Part shown: positions 44,340 to 56,240 of the stretch, piece after piece
Layout: each line of letters opens with the position of its first letter
Numbering within the stretch: the stretch's first letter is position 1
Assembly: GCF_029633865.1 (NCBI RefSeq)
Contig: NC_079217.1
Coordinates: forward strand, 59,958,175-60,022,174
Length of the DNA stretch: 64,000 nt
Source of the DNA: Lampris incognitus
Lineage: Eukaryota; Chordata; Actinopteri; Lampriformes; Lampridae
Direction: 5' to 3'
Made by a program: the position numbers and the translations under genes
Notes under the pieces: generated by a model
Database searches by the model: none
Told to the model about the DNA's origin: nothing
The model's input: only the letters and a program-made list of their open reading frames with translations

Positions 44340-44703
44340 GCCTCTCCCTGATTTACGACCGGGATTGGCCGCGGCCGGCAAGCGCCGCTGAGCAGGGACT
44401 CTCACGCTCTCGACTATTGAGACGCGCCCCAAACGCGGAACAAGACGGCTTAGACAGCCAATGGACGGGGGAGGGCGCGCTTAAAAACCCACCAATGGCG
44501 CGCCGCGGGGCAGTGTTTCGGGGCGGGCGTCGGTGCGCAGCACGCTGCTGTGTGCCTAACAACAGCTTCGGATTGGCAACTTGGAGATAAAGAGGAGAAA
44601 AAAAAAAAAAAAGAGAAAGAGAAAAGGGACGGAGGAGAGCTGGCCGCCGAGCCGCGCAGTGCGAGTCGCGACCGGGAGCGTGTCTCTAGCGGAGGGGCGA
44701 GTG
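44340..44703 (+). promoter_or_regulatory. CpG-rich promoter and noncoding first exon of an unidentified gene (PAK1 candidate)
   Basis: CpG-dense DNA contains two CCAAT boxes (44458-44462, 44492-44496) and a TTAAAAA at 44481-44487. A plausible first exon ends at 44703 with the strong donor GTGAGTCGG. It has no long ORF from an ATG, so the exon is probably untranslated. In tetrapods PAK1 lies on this side of CLNS1A and has untranslated first exons. That is only positional support. Confidence 0.5.
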
Positions 44704-46516
44704 GTGAGTCGGCTTCCTGCTCCTTTTTACGGGTGCGTGTCATTGTACAGTGTGCCTCGCATGTAGGCGCTATGTGTCGCGGCGGCGGTGTCGCGGCGGC
44801 GGGGGGGGGGGTGGTGAGGTTATTCTGCGTGGGACGCTGAAGCCGGCAGCGTTATAACCGGCTGCCGGGCGGAGCGGTGTGCGGTGAAGGGGTTTAGGTG
44901 GCTGGTGGCGGGAGAGGATTATTCCCGTTTACCAGCCACTTGCTCCTTTTTCGTTCAGTTAACGCCACATATATATATATAGTTCTGTACATTGTTGGCT
45001 GTATTATTATTATTCTTATTATTCTTATTATTCTTATTATTATTTGTAGTCTGATACCATCAGAGTTCCCAGTCGGACTGACTGAACCTGCAGGCCGGTG
45101 TAGTGGACGGGCTTGATTGATCCCCCAAATTCAATGACAACGAAAACCTCGACCCCCGAATGAATGAATGAATGGGTGAATGTTGGGGAGAAAGGGAAGA
45201 CGCACGTTTCACCCCCCCCTCCCTGTTCTCCCCCCTCCCCGTCCTTGTAAAACGCCTTTAGCGTTGCTCAGAGTTTCTGCCCAGCCCAGCACGGCGGCTG
45301 CATGTAGTCTGTGGCAGCCCAGCAGGACCCCTGTCAGGACGGCTACCCCGCCGGTCCGGCGTCTCCTCGCCGCTCCCGGTGCGGCTCGATCCCGCTTACC
45401 TGCGGGTCGAACCCCGGAGGGACGACGAAGAAACGGTCCTTCTAGTGGCGGTGGTTCGTTTGATATTCCAGTCGGCGTGTCCTCACGAGAGCAGCTTGTA
45501 AAAAAATCTATTCTGGAATTGCTCCGGGTTCGAAGGGCTCGTGAGGCGGATAAGTGGCCTACTCTTATCAAAATAGACAAGAGGTTCTCCAACTCTGACT
45601 TGGCATTTTCATCTCTGCTGCTGCTGGAGGGATGTTATATCAGTCACTGCCGTTTGCGGACCGGCCTGGTTGTGAACGCGGTCTAACGCATCAAGCCGCT
45701 TCTCTGTCAGACTCTCTTACCTCATTTCTTTCCATTTAAATCTTCATTTCCTCTCCCCTTTCTTGTGCTGCGTTTCCTCCATCCTCTAATTCTGCTGGTA
45801 GTGGATTTATGGCTGCGCTGGGCTGACGCTGCCCTTTGCTCCTTCCTAAGTACCCCTTGATTTGAATGATTTCCTGGATAATGAATAGCTGCCGGTGGCT
45901 GGAGCTGCTTTAAGTCTTTGTTTCCTTTTAACTGTTTGTTCAACGCACAGAAGCTGGGATTTGTAAAACCGGTCAATGGATAAATGTGGGGAGCGGTTAT
46001 GCGAGTAGGGAGGCTACTAACACACAGACAGGCTTCTGTTTTGTTTGCCCGAGTGTCAGTAACTTAATGATGGGCTCCATTCACAATCTGTTCATCGGCC
46101 CAGTAAGTTTACACCTAATAGGAGATGGACTTGGTGGGGTGCTGACACGAGACGCAGCAGGTCGTTGTTGGAGGTCAGCTCAGAATGTAAACTGAATGCG
46201 ATCATTTCTGCTTAATGGTCCCTCAGGGCTCAGATGCTGAGGAAACTTTACTTCTGGGTGTGACGCAGCTGAAAAGTCGTGTGAAACCGGACCCGTTTGT
46301 TGTGGTTAAACCAGTTTGCGTGGAGACCTCGGTGTGTTTCGGGTCGTACTGAGCGATTGAATTGATCACAAGTGCGTTTTCTTCAGTTTCGGGATGACCA
46401 CAGGCTGATGATTTTCGGTGATAGTGGCTGTCGTGGGTTTCATGTTTGACAACGTGTGCCCTAAAGCACATTTCATTGTAATGTACAAAACGTGTTTTGT
46501 AGATCAAGTTTGATTG
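44704..46516. other. Likely first intron of the unidentified gene
   Basis: CpG richness continues to about 45450, then falls. A codon-like open stretch at 45180-45686 is GC-rich but has no recognisable domain. Nothing else recognised. Confidence 0.4.
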
Positions 46517-47047
46517 TGGGCGGCTCGGTGGCGCAGTGGTTAGCGCGGTCACCTCACAACAAGAAGGTCCTGGGTTCGAGCCGCAGGGTAGTCCAACCTT
46601 AGTGGATCATCCCGGGTCGTCCTGGGTTCCCTCCCACAGTCTAAAGACCTGTAAGTCAGGTGAATTGGCTGTGCTAAATTGTCCCTAGGTATGAATGGGT
46701 GTGTGTGTGATGGCCTGGCGGCCTGTCCAGGGTGTCTCCCCGCCTGCCGCCCAATGACTGCTGGGATAGGCTCCAGCATCCCCGTCACCCTGAGAGTCAA
46801 GTCATGTCAGTTTTATTTGTACAGCCCAATATCACAAATTACAAATTTGCCTCAGTGGGCTTAACAGCAACACAACATCCTGTCCTTAGACCCTCTCATG
46901 GAGTAAGGAACAACTCCCTTAAAGAAAACCCTTTAACAGGGAGAAAAAATAAGAAGAAACCTCAGGGAGAGCAACAGAGGAGGGACCTCTCGCCCAAGAC
47001 GGACACCGTGAGAGCAGGATAAGCGGTTCAGATAATGGATGGACGGA
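46517..47047 (+). repeat. SINE-like family B, with family D nested inside
   Basis: It starts GGGCGGCTCGGTGGCGCAGT and has a B-box-like GGGTTCGAGCC. Its 3' part is split at about 46796 by a family D copy (46796-47006) bounded by TGAGA on both sides. It resumes GAGAGCAGGATAAGCGG and ends at GATGGATGG. Confidence 0.85.
46796..47006 (+). repeat. Interspersed repeat family D, nested copy
   Basis: TCAGTTTTATTTGTACAGCC, CAATATCACAAATTAC, AAGGAACAACTCCC and GAGAGCAACAGAGGAGGG match the copies at 17487 and 62992. Confidence 0.82.
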
Positions 47048-47689
47048 GGTTTGAACGGTTGATTTGCATGAAAACGGGACAGCCAGTCACACAGCTTCTG
47101 CGCTACACTACCATCGTTGGCGGGCCAACACAGAACTCCTCAAGAGTTGGCCTGCGAGCAAAGCGTAGTTGAGCGTCTCTGCCACCAGCTCTCGCCTTGA
47201 GAGGACTCTCAGTTGAGGAGGAAGTACTGACCACGTTTCCGTCCACATGTTGCGTGAATATTCAGCAAAATCTCGAAGACGGAGCATGTGTGGCATGTGT
47301 GTTTTACACGTTATCGTTTAGCAGGCGTTTTACCCAGAGGGATTTCTACCACAGTCGGCAAATTCACAAAGAGATTGTTAGCCATGGCAAGTGTGTATGT
47401 GTGTGATAAATCACAGTGACACAAATAATTATGGATTCAAAATGCAAATTAGCTGAACAAGGGCCATCTGTAGGCCTGTGAAAGGGAAGGTTTTGGGGGG
47501 GTTTTTTGGGTTTTTTTTTTTTTGAATGAAGTGGGTGAGTGAGTCTACAGCCCTGATGGAAGACAGGAGTCCAGTCCACCATTAGACGGTCAGGTGAGAG
47601 AAAAGTCTGGACCTAGAGCTCAGCCCTTTTTGAATGGGCATAGACGGTAAAAGAGAGGGCGAGGGAGAGTGCGCGTTTCACATGCCAAC
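47048..47689. other. Unassigned stretch
   Basis: A G/T-run lies at 47491-47524. Nothing else recognised. Confidence 0.35.
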
Positions 47690-47875
47690 ACCCATGCCAA
47701 CATGTACCCTGGTTCTGCTGAATGACAGAAGCTAAGCAGGTGAGGGCTTGGCTAGTATTTGGATGGGAGACCTCCTGGGAAAAGCGAGTCGCTGCTGGGA
47801 GTGGTGTTGGTGGGGCAGTCTTCCCTCTGGTCCTCATAAAAACAATAAATCCCAACGTGCCAGTGGAGTGATGGG
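47690..47875 (+). repeat. 5S-rRNA-derived SINE (SINE3-like), truncated
   Basis: GAAGCTAAGCAGGTGAGGGC and TTGGATGGGAGACCTCCTGG correspond to the internal promoter half of 5S rRNA. They are followed by a non-5S tail (CAGTCTTCCCTCTGGTCC, CAATAAATCCCAA) typical of SINE3-type elements. It is not a functional 5S gene because the 5' half is lost or diverged. Confidence 0.82.
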
Positions 47876-49244
47876 AGAATTCACTGAGAAATGGCTTGAT
47901 GGAAACAGATATAGCAAAATATGAATTTAAAACCTGATATTATTACAGTTTCAGAATGTCTTTTGACCTTTTCTTGTGGACTGATAGGTGCCGCTGCTAG
48001 ATTATTTTTTTTCTAATCAAAATTTTGTTTTTATTAGTCTATTCTCATTTAAAGATGGCAGTTGTGTTTAAAAAAAAAGACTGAAAGAGAATTAAACTCC
48101 GGTCTGTAGAATTGACCCTTTGCTGCTTTGTGTTAATGGCCATAATCCTGCACAGATTAAGGAAACGGCATTATCGGCCGTTGAAAACAAAAAAGGGCTT
48201 AGCGGGAATTACCCTTCTCGGTTACTGAGCATTAAATCTGAAGCAGAAAGTTTACAGAAACAGTACTTGTGTAAATATTGTGGTAGCAATCTTGATATCC
48301 CAGCTGGGGAATTTGAATCATAGCCCACATCCAAACTGAGCCGTATTGTCATTTTGGGGTGGGCTGAAACAAATCCATTAAGCGCAAAACCGCGGCACAA
48401 AGCTATGATGATTTCAGCATCGCAGCGTTTGCCCTGTTGAAGCCCAGCGAGCAGACGCTGGGGAGCGCCCGGATGTGGCGATTTCTACATCTCTGAATAT
48501 CGGAGCGTTGACTCGGGGAGTGTTGTCAGCTTTTCTAATGCAAGGGCCTTCCAATGAAGGCGTTTTGTGGTACATGTACTTTGGATTACTGCAGTTTTCA
48601 CATCTCACTGGAGGTGAAGGGGATGGAGCCTTGAAAAATAACGCCGACATTGTGAAATTCGAAAAATGGTAATTTCAGTTGAATTGAAATGTCGTTGTGA
48701 TATGTAGTCAGGGGGGGTACCTGCCCTGAATGTGGTGTAGGGATCCTGGTGAGAAAGATGAGTTCGTGGACCGTTTGGGTTGTGTGTCACTGGGTATGGT
48801 CAGTGGAGGCCTGTTGTGTGTGTGTGTGTGTGTGTACTCTTTGCTAATGCGAACAAGTGTATTTGTGTGTGACCCCCTCCAGAGTCTATTCTTTGGTTTC
48901 TGTTGTTCATCTCACCTGTCATTTCTGCTATTTTTAACCCCCAGACAGGCGCAGTTTGTTTGGTCCTGGAGGCAGTTTGATTTAGCGTCTCACTAGCTCC
49001 ATGCTGACACACACACACACACAGGACTAGAAGCCTAAATACTACTGGTGGTGGTTCTAGTACCCTGGCAGAAGTTGAAGTGCAGATGCCCTGTGTGACA
49101 GCGGGAGCGGTTAGGGTGTTGACTCTTGTCTCTAGCGCCACATTGGGTGGCTAATTGACACAGACTCCCAATTAGACTTGCTGAATTGCTTGTACAGTTT
49201 AACTGTAGCTAATTCTGCTATTGCTGGTGATCCGCTATGCACAA
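47876..49244. other. Unassigned stretch with short CA/GT runs
   Basis: GT run at 48816-48833 and CA run at 49009-49023. A 67-codon open stretch at 48120-48323 has CKYCGSN-like residues, but no domain can be argued. Confidence 0.35.
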
Positions 49245-49710
49245 GTGTGTGAAGGACGGGGCGTCCGGGTGGCGTGGCGGTCTATTCCGTTGCCTACCAA
49301 CGCGGGGATCGGCGGTTCGAATCCCCGTGTTACCTCCGGCTTGGTTGGGCGTCCCTACAGACACAATTGGCCGTGTATGCAGGTGAGATGCCGGATGTGG
49401 GTATGTGTCCTGGTCGCCGCATTAGCGCCTCCTCTGGTCGGTCGGGGCACTTGTTCAGAAGGGAGGGGGAACTGGGGGGAATAGCGTGATCCTCCCATGC
49501 GCTACGTCCCCCTGGTGAAACTCCTCACTGTCAGGTGAAAAGAAGCGGCTGGCGACTCCACATGTATGGGAGGAGGCATGTGGTAGTCTGCAGCCCTCCC
49601 CGGATCGGCAGAGGGGGTGGAACAGTGACCGGGATGGTTCGGGAGAGTGGGGTAATTGGCCAAGTACAAGTGGGGAGAAAAAAGGGGGGGGGGGTTGTGT
49701 GATGGACGAT
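49245..49710 (+). repeat. tRNA-derived SINE, family A, copy 8
   Basis: Full-length body (49258-49695) with A-box segment GGTGGCGTGGCGG and B box GGTTCGAATCC. It is flanked by near-identical TGTGTGAAGGAC and TGTGTGATGGAC, a 12-bp duplication with one mismatch. Confidence 0.94.
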
Positions 49711-50765
49711 AGGTGCAAACAACCCTTTGTGGTTTTATGGTGGCGTTCTTCGTCTGCAGGTCTCATACACTCCTGATCCTGCAGCAGCAGGTGTGAGCTG
49801 ATGTCAGGAGAGGGGTCCAGTATTCTGACCCACGCTGCCACCATTACCTCACTCCAGCGTTGTACACGTGGTAGAAAGAGTTACTTCCTGTCCCAGTCAT
49901 TTACAATGCCACAGAAAAGGTATGGCTGCTTTTCCAGCTGTCGCCCCATGCGGGTGCAGCAGTATTGCCCCTCGTCTTTGAGAAAATGTTTGTCGAGCCT
50001 TTCGTGCTGCAGAAGTCGGGGCGTCTGCCGTCGGTTTCTTCATTAAGCTGGAACGACTTAATGACTTAATGACCTGGTCTAATCCCAAACGGGCTCGTGT
50101 GAAGGTTAGGTATGGGCTCTGGGGAAGAAATAAGGGGGAAAAAGGTTTGCCCTTCAGTTTCTTATGATGTTGTGAGTCTGTTTTATCATTTCTCTTGTTT
50201 GACAAGCTGGCTGGTGGCCACTGGCGTACGCCTCCGTTTGGTGGCATACTGTAACTGCACCTTAGTGCTGCCCTGAATGATCCTCGTTGGTTTCAAGAAA
50301 TACAAACAGTTCAGTACTTTGTGGTCTATGTAAGCTAGACAGTGTGTTCTGCCGGTCCTTTCTCTTGTGTGTGACTGTAGTGCTGAAAGGATGAGTCCAG
50401 TCTGTGACAGTCTGGGTCTTGTTTTCTAGTTTTCCATCGGAGCCTGCTGAGACCCAGGCAACATAATGTTGTTTAATTTCTATTTTTTTGTACATAAATT
50501 AAGTGTTGGGGTGGTAAAACACACATTGCAAAGAAAAAACATGTTAAAACTTGATTGTGTTCAAAGTTTACAACATGTCCACTGTAGTGGACCCCCCCAT
50601 ACACACATGTGGCGCCATTTTAAAGGCACAGTCCTCCTCTTTAAGGGAAAACAGGACTGAATACAGTGGTGTGTGTAGTATGAGACATGTGAGCAAAAAC
50701 GCTACGTCCACTACAGTGGACAAAAATGAATTGCTGGGTCTCAAGAATATCAGTTACTTTTTTTT
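49711..50765. other. Unassigned stretch
   Basis: Palindromic words TCCACTGTAGTGGA (near 50577) and GTCCACTACAGTGGAC (near 50707) suggest a small MITE. No TSD or class was established. Confidence 0.4.
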
Positions 50766-51197
50766 GACCCCCCCCCTTTTCTCCCCAGTTGTACACGGCC
50801 CGTCACCCCACTCTTCCAAACCATCTTGATCTCTGCTCCACCCCCTCTGCTGATCCAGGGAGGGCTGCAGACTACCACATGACTTTTCTGATACATGTGG
50901 GGTCGCCAGCCGCTTCTTTTCACCTGACAGTGAGGAGTTTCACCAGGGGGACGTAGCGCGTGGGAGGATCACGCTATTCCCCCCAGTTCCCCCTCCCCCC
51001 TGAACAGGCGCCCCGACCGACCAGAGGAGGCGCTAGTGCAGCGACCAGGTACATACCCACATCCGGCTCCACCCGCAGACACAGCCAATTGTGTCTGTAG
51101 GGATGCCCGACCAAGCCAGAGGTAGCACGGGGATTCGAACCGCCGCCGCTCCCTGTGTTGGTAGGCAACGGAATAGACCGCCACGCCACCCGGACCG
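50766..51197 (-). repeat. tRNA-derived SINE, family A, copy 9
   Basis: Near full-length inverted copy. The tail complement is the C-run at 50768. The head complement ends CCGCCACGCCACCCGGAC at the right. The B-box segment is present (GGATTCGAACC). Confidence 0.93.
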
Positions 51198-51795
51198 TAT
51201 ATATCGGTTCCGATACCATTTTATTCACTGGTTTCGTTTTGTAGATGTTGTACACGGGACCGCCTCTGGACCCAGTTTTACAGCAGTGTCTTGTAGGACG
51301 TTGTTGTAAAGCGAAGACGCCGCGGGTGATTGCTCGGTATTTCATTATGATTCAGATGGCCACCATACGGGGGGAGGGGGGGGGCTGCACGTGCATGTTG
51401 GGACAAATGGGAAGAGGGATCTAGTTTGGATCTGAGCATCACACGGCATGTCGGTGTCCGGCGTGAACGTCATCCGGCCACATCATATCCGGACACAGTC
51501 TGGATAGAAGAAGCACGTTAGCAGCACACGAAGAGAGCCGGCGAGGCGAGGCGAGGTGGGGCGAGGCGAGGTGGGGCGCCATTCACTCCGATGTGGACTG
51601 AGGGCCGATGTGGCCTAACGCGGACTGTCAGGTTGACGTGAGAACTACAGTATCCAGGGAGGTAGACCAAATAATATCTCCAATGCTCAAGATGTGACAT
51701 CATTAGAAACTCTGTGTGTGTGTGTGTGTGTGTGGCCCTGAGACCATATGGTTGAGGAACCACCCACTCATTGGGACTCACTGCATCTCCCAGTG

Positions 51796-51797
<2 letters not shown>
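51198..51797. other. Unassigned stretch
   Basis: Contains a short purine-rich repeat GAGGCGAGGTGGGGC (51540-51580) and a GT run (51713-51733). Confidence 0.4.

Positions 51798-51868
<71 letters not shown>
51798..51868. repeat. (CA)n microsatellite
   Basis: About 35 CA units. Confidence 0.97.
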
Positions 51869-51871
<3 letters not shown>

Positions 51872-53010
51872 GACGGGGAACGTGGCGTTCCAGCACTGTG
51901 GTAACAGAGGATGGTGAGATACGTGTCCTTGGAGAGTGGGAGTGACACAGGAATACGAGGAGGGGAGACACACACACAGAGAGAGAGAGACACACACACA
52001 GACGCACAACAGTAAATCAGATATGGATAAAGTGGGTTTTGGAAAGCAGATCCAGTGTTTTCTCCCGGGCCGTTTGATTGTGTTTGTTACGGTGTGCGTG
52101 TTTCAGTGCTGAAGTATTACGTTCCCACCCTGCAACCTTGGCTCCACAGTGAGATGTGTTACTGGGATACTGTGTGTGCGTGTGTGTGTGTGTGTTTGCT
52201 TGTGTGCACATAACATACATGCAGATTAAACACGTGACAATATGTGTGCATGCATGCAAGTGCGTTTGTGCAGAAGCATGTGTATGATTGCGTCTTCGGC
52301 GTGGAAAGAAGTGGAAAACTGTGTTTGTTATGCACCCTATTGTGTGGTTGTGTATTACATACATAGCGCGTGTGTGATGGACGTGAGCGTGTGTGACATC
52401 ATTAGAACCTGTGTGTTGGTCTGTTTTGCTGAGATCTCTCCACACAGCATCAAATGTCACAGTTTGTGTTTCTGTCTGTCTGTAAATCTGTAGGTGTTCT
52501 TTCTCTCTCTCTCTCTCTCGCTGTCTCTCTCTCTCTCTCTTGCTCGCTCTCTCTCTCTGTTTTTTCACTGTGATTTCCTCCTCTGTAGATCTAATACACC
52601 CCCATGGTTCCTCTCCCAGCGTTGGAGAGGAGCTAAGTCTGTGTCATCACGACTAACCTGGCCACTGAAGCAGCAGTAATGCTGTTAGCTATAAATATCG
52701 CTCTCTCTCTCTCTCTCTCTCTCTCTCGCTCTCTCTCTCCAATGATGCTTTATTGGTTAAATGCTTTAACTTAACTGAAACTTAAATGCATTATCACCTA
52801 AGCATTTTTACAAGACAACATCAACAGGGTAAATCATTCACGAGGGTGATCATTCATTCTGATTTAATGCCGACAGTAGTGGAATGGATGTGATCTCTCT
52901 ATCTCTACATCTCTATCTCTAGCTCTGTCTCTATCGCTACATCTCTATCGCTACATCTCTCTGTCTCTATCGCAATATCTCTATCTGGGTCTTTAGTCTC
53001 TCTCTCCATA
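51869..53010. other. Unassigned stretch rich in CT/GT simple repeats
   Basis: CT runs at 52500-52560 and 52700-52740, and ATCTCTAT-type repeats at 52890-52990. No gene recognised. Confidence 0.45.
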
Positions 53011-53136
53011 TACACCGATCAGCCAAAACGTTAAAACCACTGACAGGTCAGTGAATAGCTGTCCTGTCGGGGTGGAAGACGCGAGGCAGCATGTGGACAG
53101 TCAGTTCTTGAAGTTGACGTGTTGGAAGCAGGGAAA

Positions 53137-54622
53137 ATGAACGAGTGTAAGGACCCGAACGACTTGGACAAGGGACAAATTGTGATGGCTAGACGACTGG
53201 GTCAGAGTGTCTCCAAAACGGCAGGTCTTGTGTGGTGTTCCTGGTAAGCAGTGGTCAGTACCTACCAAAAGTGGTCCAAGGAAGGGCAACCGGTGAACCG
53301 GTGACAGGGTCATGGGCACCCAAGGATCACTGATGTGCGTGGGGAGCGAAGGCTAGCCCGTCTGGTCCGACCCCACAGAAGAGCCACTGCCCCTCAAATT
53401 GCTCAAAGAGTTGATGCTGGCTATGACAGACAGGTGTCAGAACACACAGGGCATCACAGCTTGCTGTGTATGGGGCTGAGTAGCCGCCGATCGGTCAGAG
53501 AGACCACGAGGACCCCTGTCCACCACCGAAAGTCCCTACAATGGACACGTGAGCGTCAGAACTGGACCATGGAGCAGTGGAAGAAGGTGGCCTGGTCTGA
53601 TGAATCACCTTTTCTTTTTCATCATGTGGACGGCCGGGTGCGTGTGCGTCGTTTACCTGGGAAGAGGTGGCACCAGGATGCATTATGGGAAGAAGACAAG
53701 CTGGTGGAGGCAGTGTGATGCTCTGGTCAATGTTCTGCTGGGAAACCTCAGGTCCTGGCATTCATGTGGACGTTACTTTGACACGCACCACCGACCTAAA
53801 CACTGTTGCAGACCAGGTCCAGCCCTTCATGGTAGTGGTGTTCCCTGATGGCAGTGGTCTCTTTGAGACCAGGTCCAGCCCTTCATGGTAGTGGTGTTCC
53901 CCGATGGCAGTGGTCTCTTTGAGACCAGGTCCAGCCCTTCATGGTAGTGGTGTTCCCTGGTGGCAGTGGTCTCTTTGAGACCAGGTCCAGCCCTTCATGG
54001 TAGTGGTGTTCCCTGATGGCAGTGGTCTCTTTGAGACCAGGTCCAGCCCTTCATGGTAGTGGTGTTCCCTGGTGGCAGTGGTCTCTTTGAGACCAGGTCC
54101 AGCCCTTCATGGTAGTGGTGTTCCCTGATGGCAGTGGTCTCTTTCAGACCAGGTCCAGCCGTTCATGGTAGTGGTGTTCCCTGATGGCAGTGGTCTCTTT
54201 CAGACCAGGTCCAGCCGTTCATGGTAGTGGTGTTCCCTGATGGCAGTGGTCTCTTTCAGACCAGGTCCAGCCCTTCATGGTAGTGGTGTTCCCTGATGGC
54301 AGTGGTCTCTTTCAGCAGGATCATGTGTCCTGCCACACTGCACATGTTGTTCAGGAATGGTTTGAGGAACATGACGGAGAGTTCGAGGTGTTACTTTGGT
54401 CTCCAAACTCCCCAGATCTCAATCCGATCGAGCATCTGTGGGATGTGCTGGAAAAACAAGTCCGATCCAAGGAGGCCCCACCTCCCAACTTAGAGGACTT
54501 GAGGGATCTGCTGCTAACGTCTTGGTACCAGATACCAGAGGACACCTTCAGAGGTCTTGTGGAGCCCATGCCTCGATGGGTCAGAGCTGGTCTGGCGGCA
54601 CGAGGGGGCCTACACAATATTA
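53137..54622 (+). pseudogene. DD36E transposase pseudogene
   Basis: The N-terminal DNA-binding part is interrupted by stops near 53247 and 53299. The array adds eight extra 56-nt units (448 nt, one more than a multiple of three), which destroys the frame between the catalytic Asp residues. The C-terminal half after 54300 is still open for about 130 codons. Confidence 0.88.
53811..54314. repeat. 56-bp minisatellite within the transposase gene
   Basis: Nine units start at 53811 and every 56 bases after. Each begins GACCAGGTCCAGCC. The single original unit corresponds to transposase residues around VQPFMVVVFPDGSGLF. Confidence 0.95.
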
Positions 54623-54651
54623 GGCAGATGGTTTTCATGTTTTGGCTGATC

Positions 54652-55464
54652 TATGACACTTTCTGTGTTACAGTTCTCTTTTCCTTTTCTTGCGGCTTGG
54701 AACTCCGTATGTCTGAATAGCTGTTGCAGCATGACAAGTAATGTCCTCTGCTCCACCGATGTCCTCTTCATCTCTCCCCGCTTTCCTTTTCGTTCCCTCC
54801 CATCCCTCTCTTTCTGTCTCTCTTGCTCATGTGTACCGGTCTGTCCACGTTCTCATCATTAATCAAAACACACCTTTTCACAACTGCTTTTAACGTGTGA
54901 TTCATGTTGTGTGTTACATGTTTTCGGGGTGTTGATTTTATATTTAACTTGCGTAGAGCATCTCTGAGTACCTTGAAAAGTGCTCTATAAATAGAAATTC
55001 TCTCTCTCTCCCTCTCTTTCCTCTTCTCTCTCCCTCTCTCACCCCAGGACTGAGGGATGATTGGTGCTGACAGCTTCTGTCTCTCTCTCTCTCTTCTCTC
55101 CCTGAGGGGATGTTCCATGCTGTGTTCTCACCTCAGTATTAACAGCATGTCAGGATGAGGGAGGAAGAACCCCCCCCCCCATCTTCCTCTTCCTCCCTCC
55201 TCCACACCTCCCTCCCAAATTTTAAAATCGGTGTGCCAAGCACATCAAATGTCCTCTGGTTGCCTCTCGCTCTCTCTCTCTCTCTCAATGCAGAGTTTAA
55301 TATTTAACTTTTTATGTCTGTTTTTCAAATAATCTACCTATCTATTGATCTGCTGTTTTTGACGGGTATAGTTTTAAACAGTGGTTTGGTTTTCCTGCTC
55401 ACACCCGTCATCTTTATTTTAGTAAACTGTGCACTGCTTTACATTCACCCAGTACAACCAGTCT
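54652..55464. other. Unassigned stretch with CT runs
   Basis: Pyrimidine-rich simple repeats at 54990-55040 and 55078-55100, and a C-run near 55170. No gene. Confidence 0.4.
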
Positions 55465-56240
55465 TGTATTGTTGGCAACCGGGAGCTAACCAGTACAACC
55501 AGTCTTGTATTGTTGGCAACTGGAAGCTAACCAGTACAACCAGTCTTGGATTGTTGGCAACTCGGAGCTAACCAGTACAACAAGTCTCGTATTGTTGGCA
55601 ACTGGGAGCTAACCAGTACAACCAGTCTTGTATTGTTGGCAACTGGGAGCTAACCAGTACAACAAGTCTCGTACTGTTGACAACTGGGAGCTAACCAGTA
55701 CAACCAGACTTGTATATTGTTGGTAACAGGGAGCTAATCAGTACAACCAGTCTTGTATTGTTGGCAACTGAGAGCTAACCAGTACAACCAGTCTTGTATT
55801 GTTGGTGAATGGGAGCTAACCAGCACAAAAAGTCTTCTATTACTGGCAACTGGGAGCTAACCAGTACAACCAGTCTTGTATTGTTGGCAACTCGGAGCTA
55901 ACCAGTACAACAAGTCTCGTACTGTTGGCAACTGGGAGCTAACCAGTACAACCAGACTTGTATATTGTTGGTAACAGGGAGCTAATCAGTACAACAAGTC
56001 TTGCATTGTTGGCAACTGGGAGCTAACCAGTACAACCAGTCTTGTATTGTTGGCAACTGGGAGCTAACCAGTACAACCAGTCTTGTATTGTTGGTGAACG
56101 GGAGCTAACCAGCACAACAAGTCTTGAATTACTGGCAACTGGGAGCTAACCAGTACAACCAGTCTTGTATTGTTAGTGACTGGGAGCTAACCAGTACAAC
56201 AAGTCTTGTATTACTGGCAACTGGGAGCTGCCTAATACAA
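55465..56240. repeat. 41-bp minisatellite
   Basis: About 19 units of the form GAGCTAACCAGTACAACCAG, TCTTGTATTGTTGGCAACTG and one G, with scattered substitutions and a few one-base length changes. Confidence 0.95.

Larger units (their letters stand above)
53011..54651 (+). mobile_element. Tc1/mariner DD36E (Incomer-like) transposon with broken transposase
   Basis: The left end TACACCGATCAGCCAAAACG and the right end GTTTTGGCTGATC are inverted, and the right terminus lacks its last bases. The transposase reading starts at ATG 53137 and meets an early stop. It carries RGERRLARLVRPHRR, KKVAWSDESPFLF (first Asp), LFQQDHVSCH (second Asp) and SPDLNPIEHLWD (Glu). The spacing from second Asp to Glu is 36 residues, which defines DD36E. 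A 56-bp tandem array at 53811-54314 sits between the first and second Asp. Confidence 0.92.

Noticed and set aside
45180-45686. 168-codon GC-rich open frame after the CpG island
   Set aside because: No domain, no family resemblance and low-complexity composition. Open frames of this size are expected in CpG-rich DNA.
47700-47790. Functional 5S rRNA gene
   Set aside because: Only the second half resembles 5S rRNA, and a SINE tail follows.
48120-48323. Open frame containing CKYCGSN, reminiscent of a zinc ribbon
   Set aside because: Only one CxxC pair is present, there are no splice or start signals, and nothing else supports a gene.
51518-52568. Open frames with poly-Cys-Val or Thr-His runs
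   Set aside because: Products of the CA/GT microsatellite and neighbouring simple repeats.
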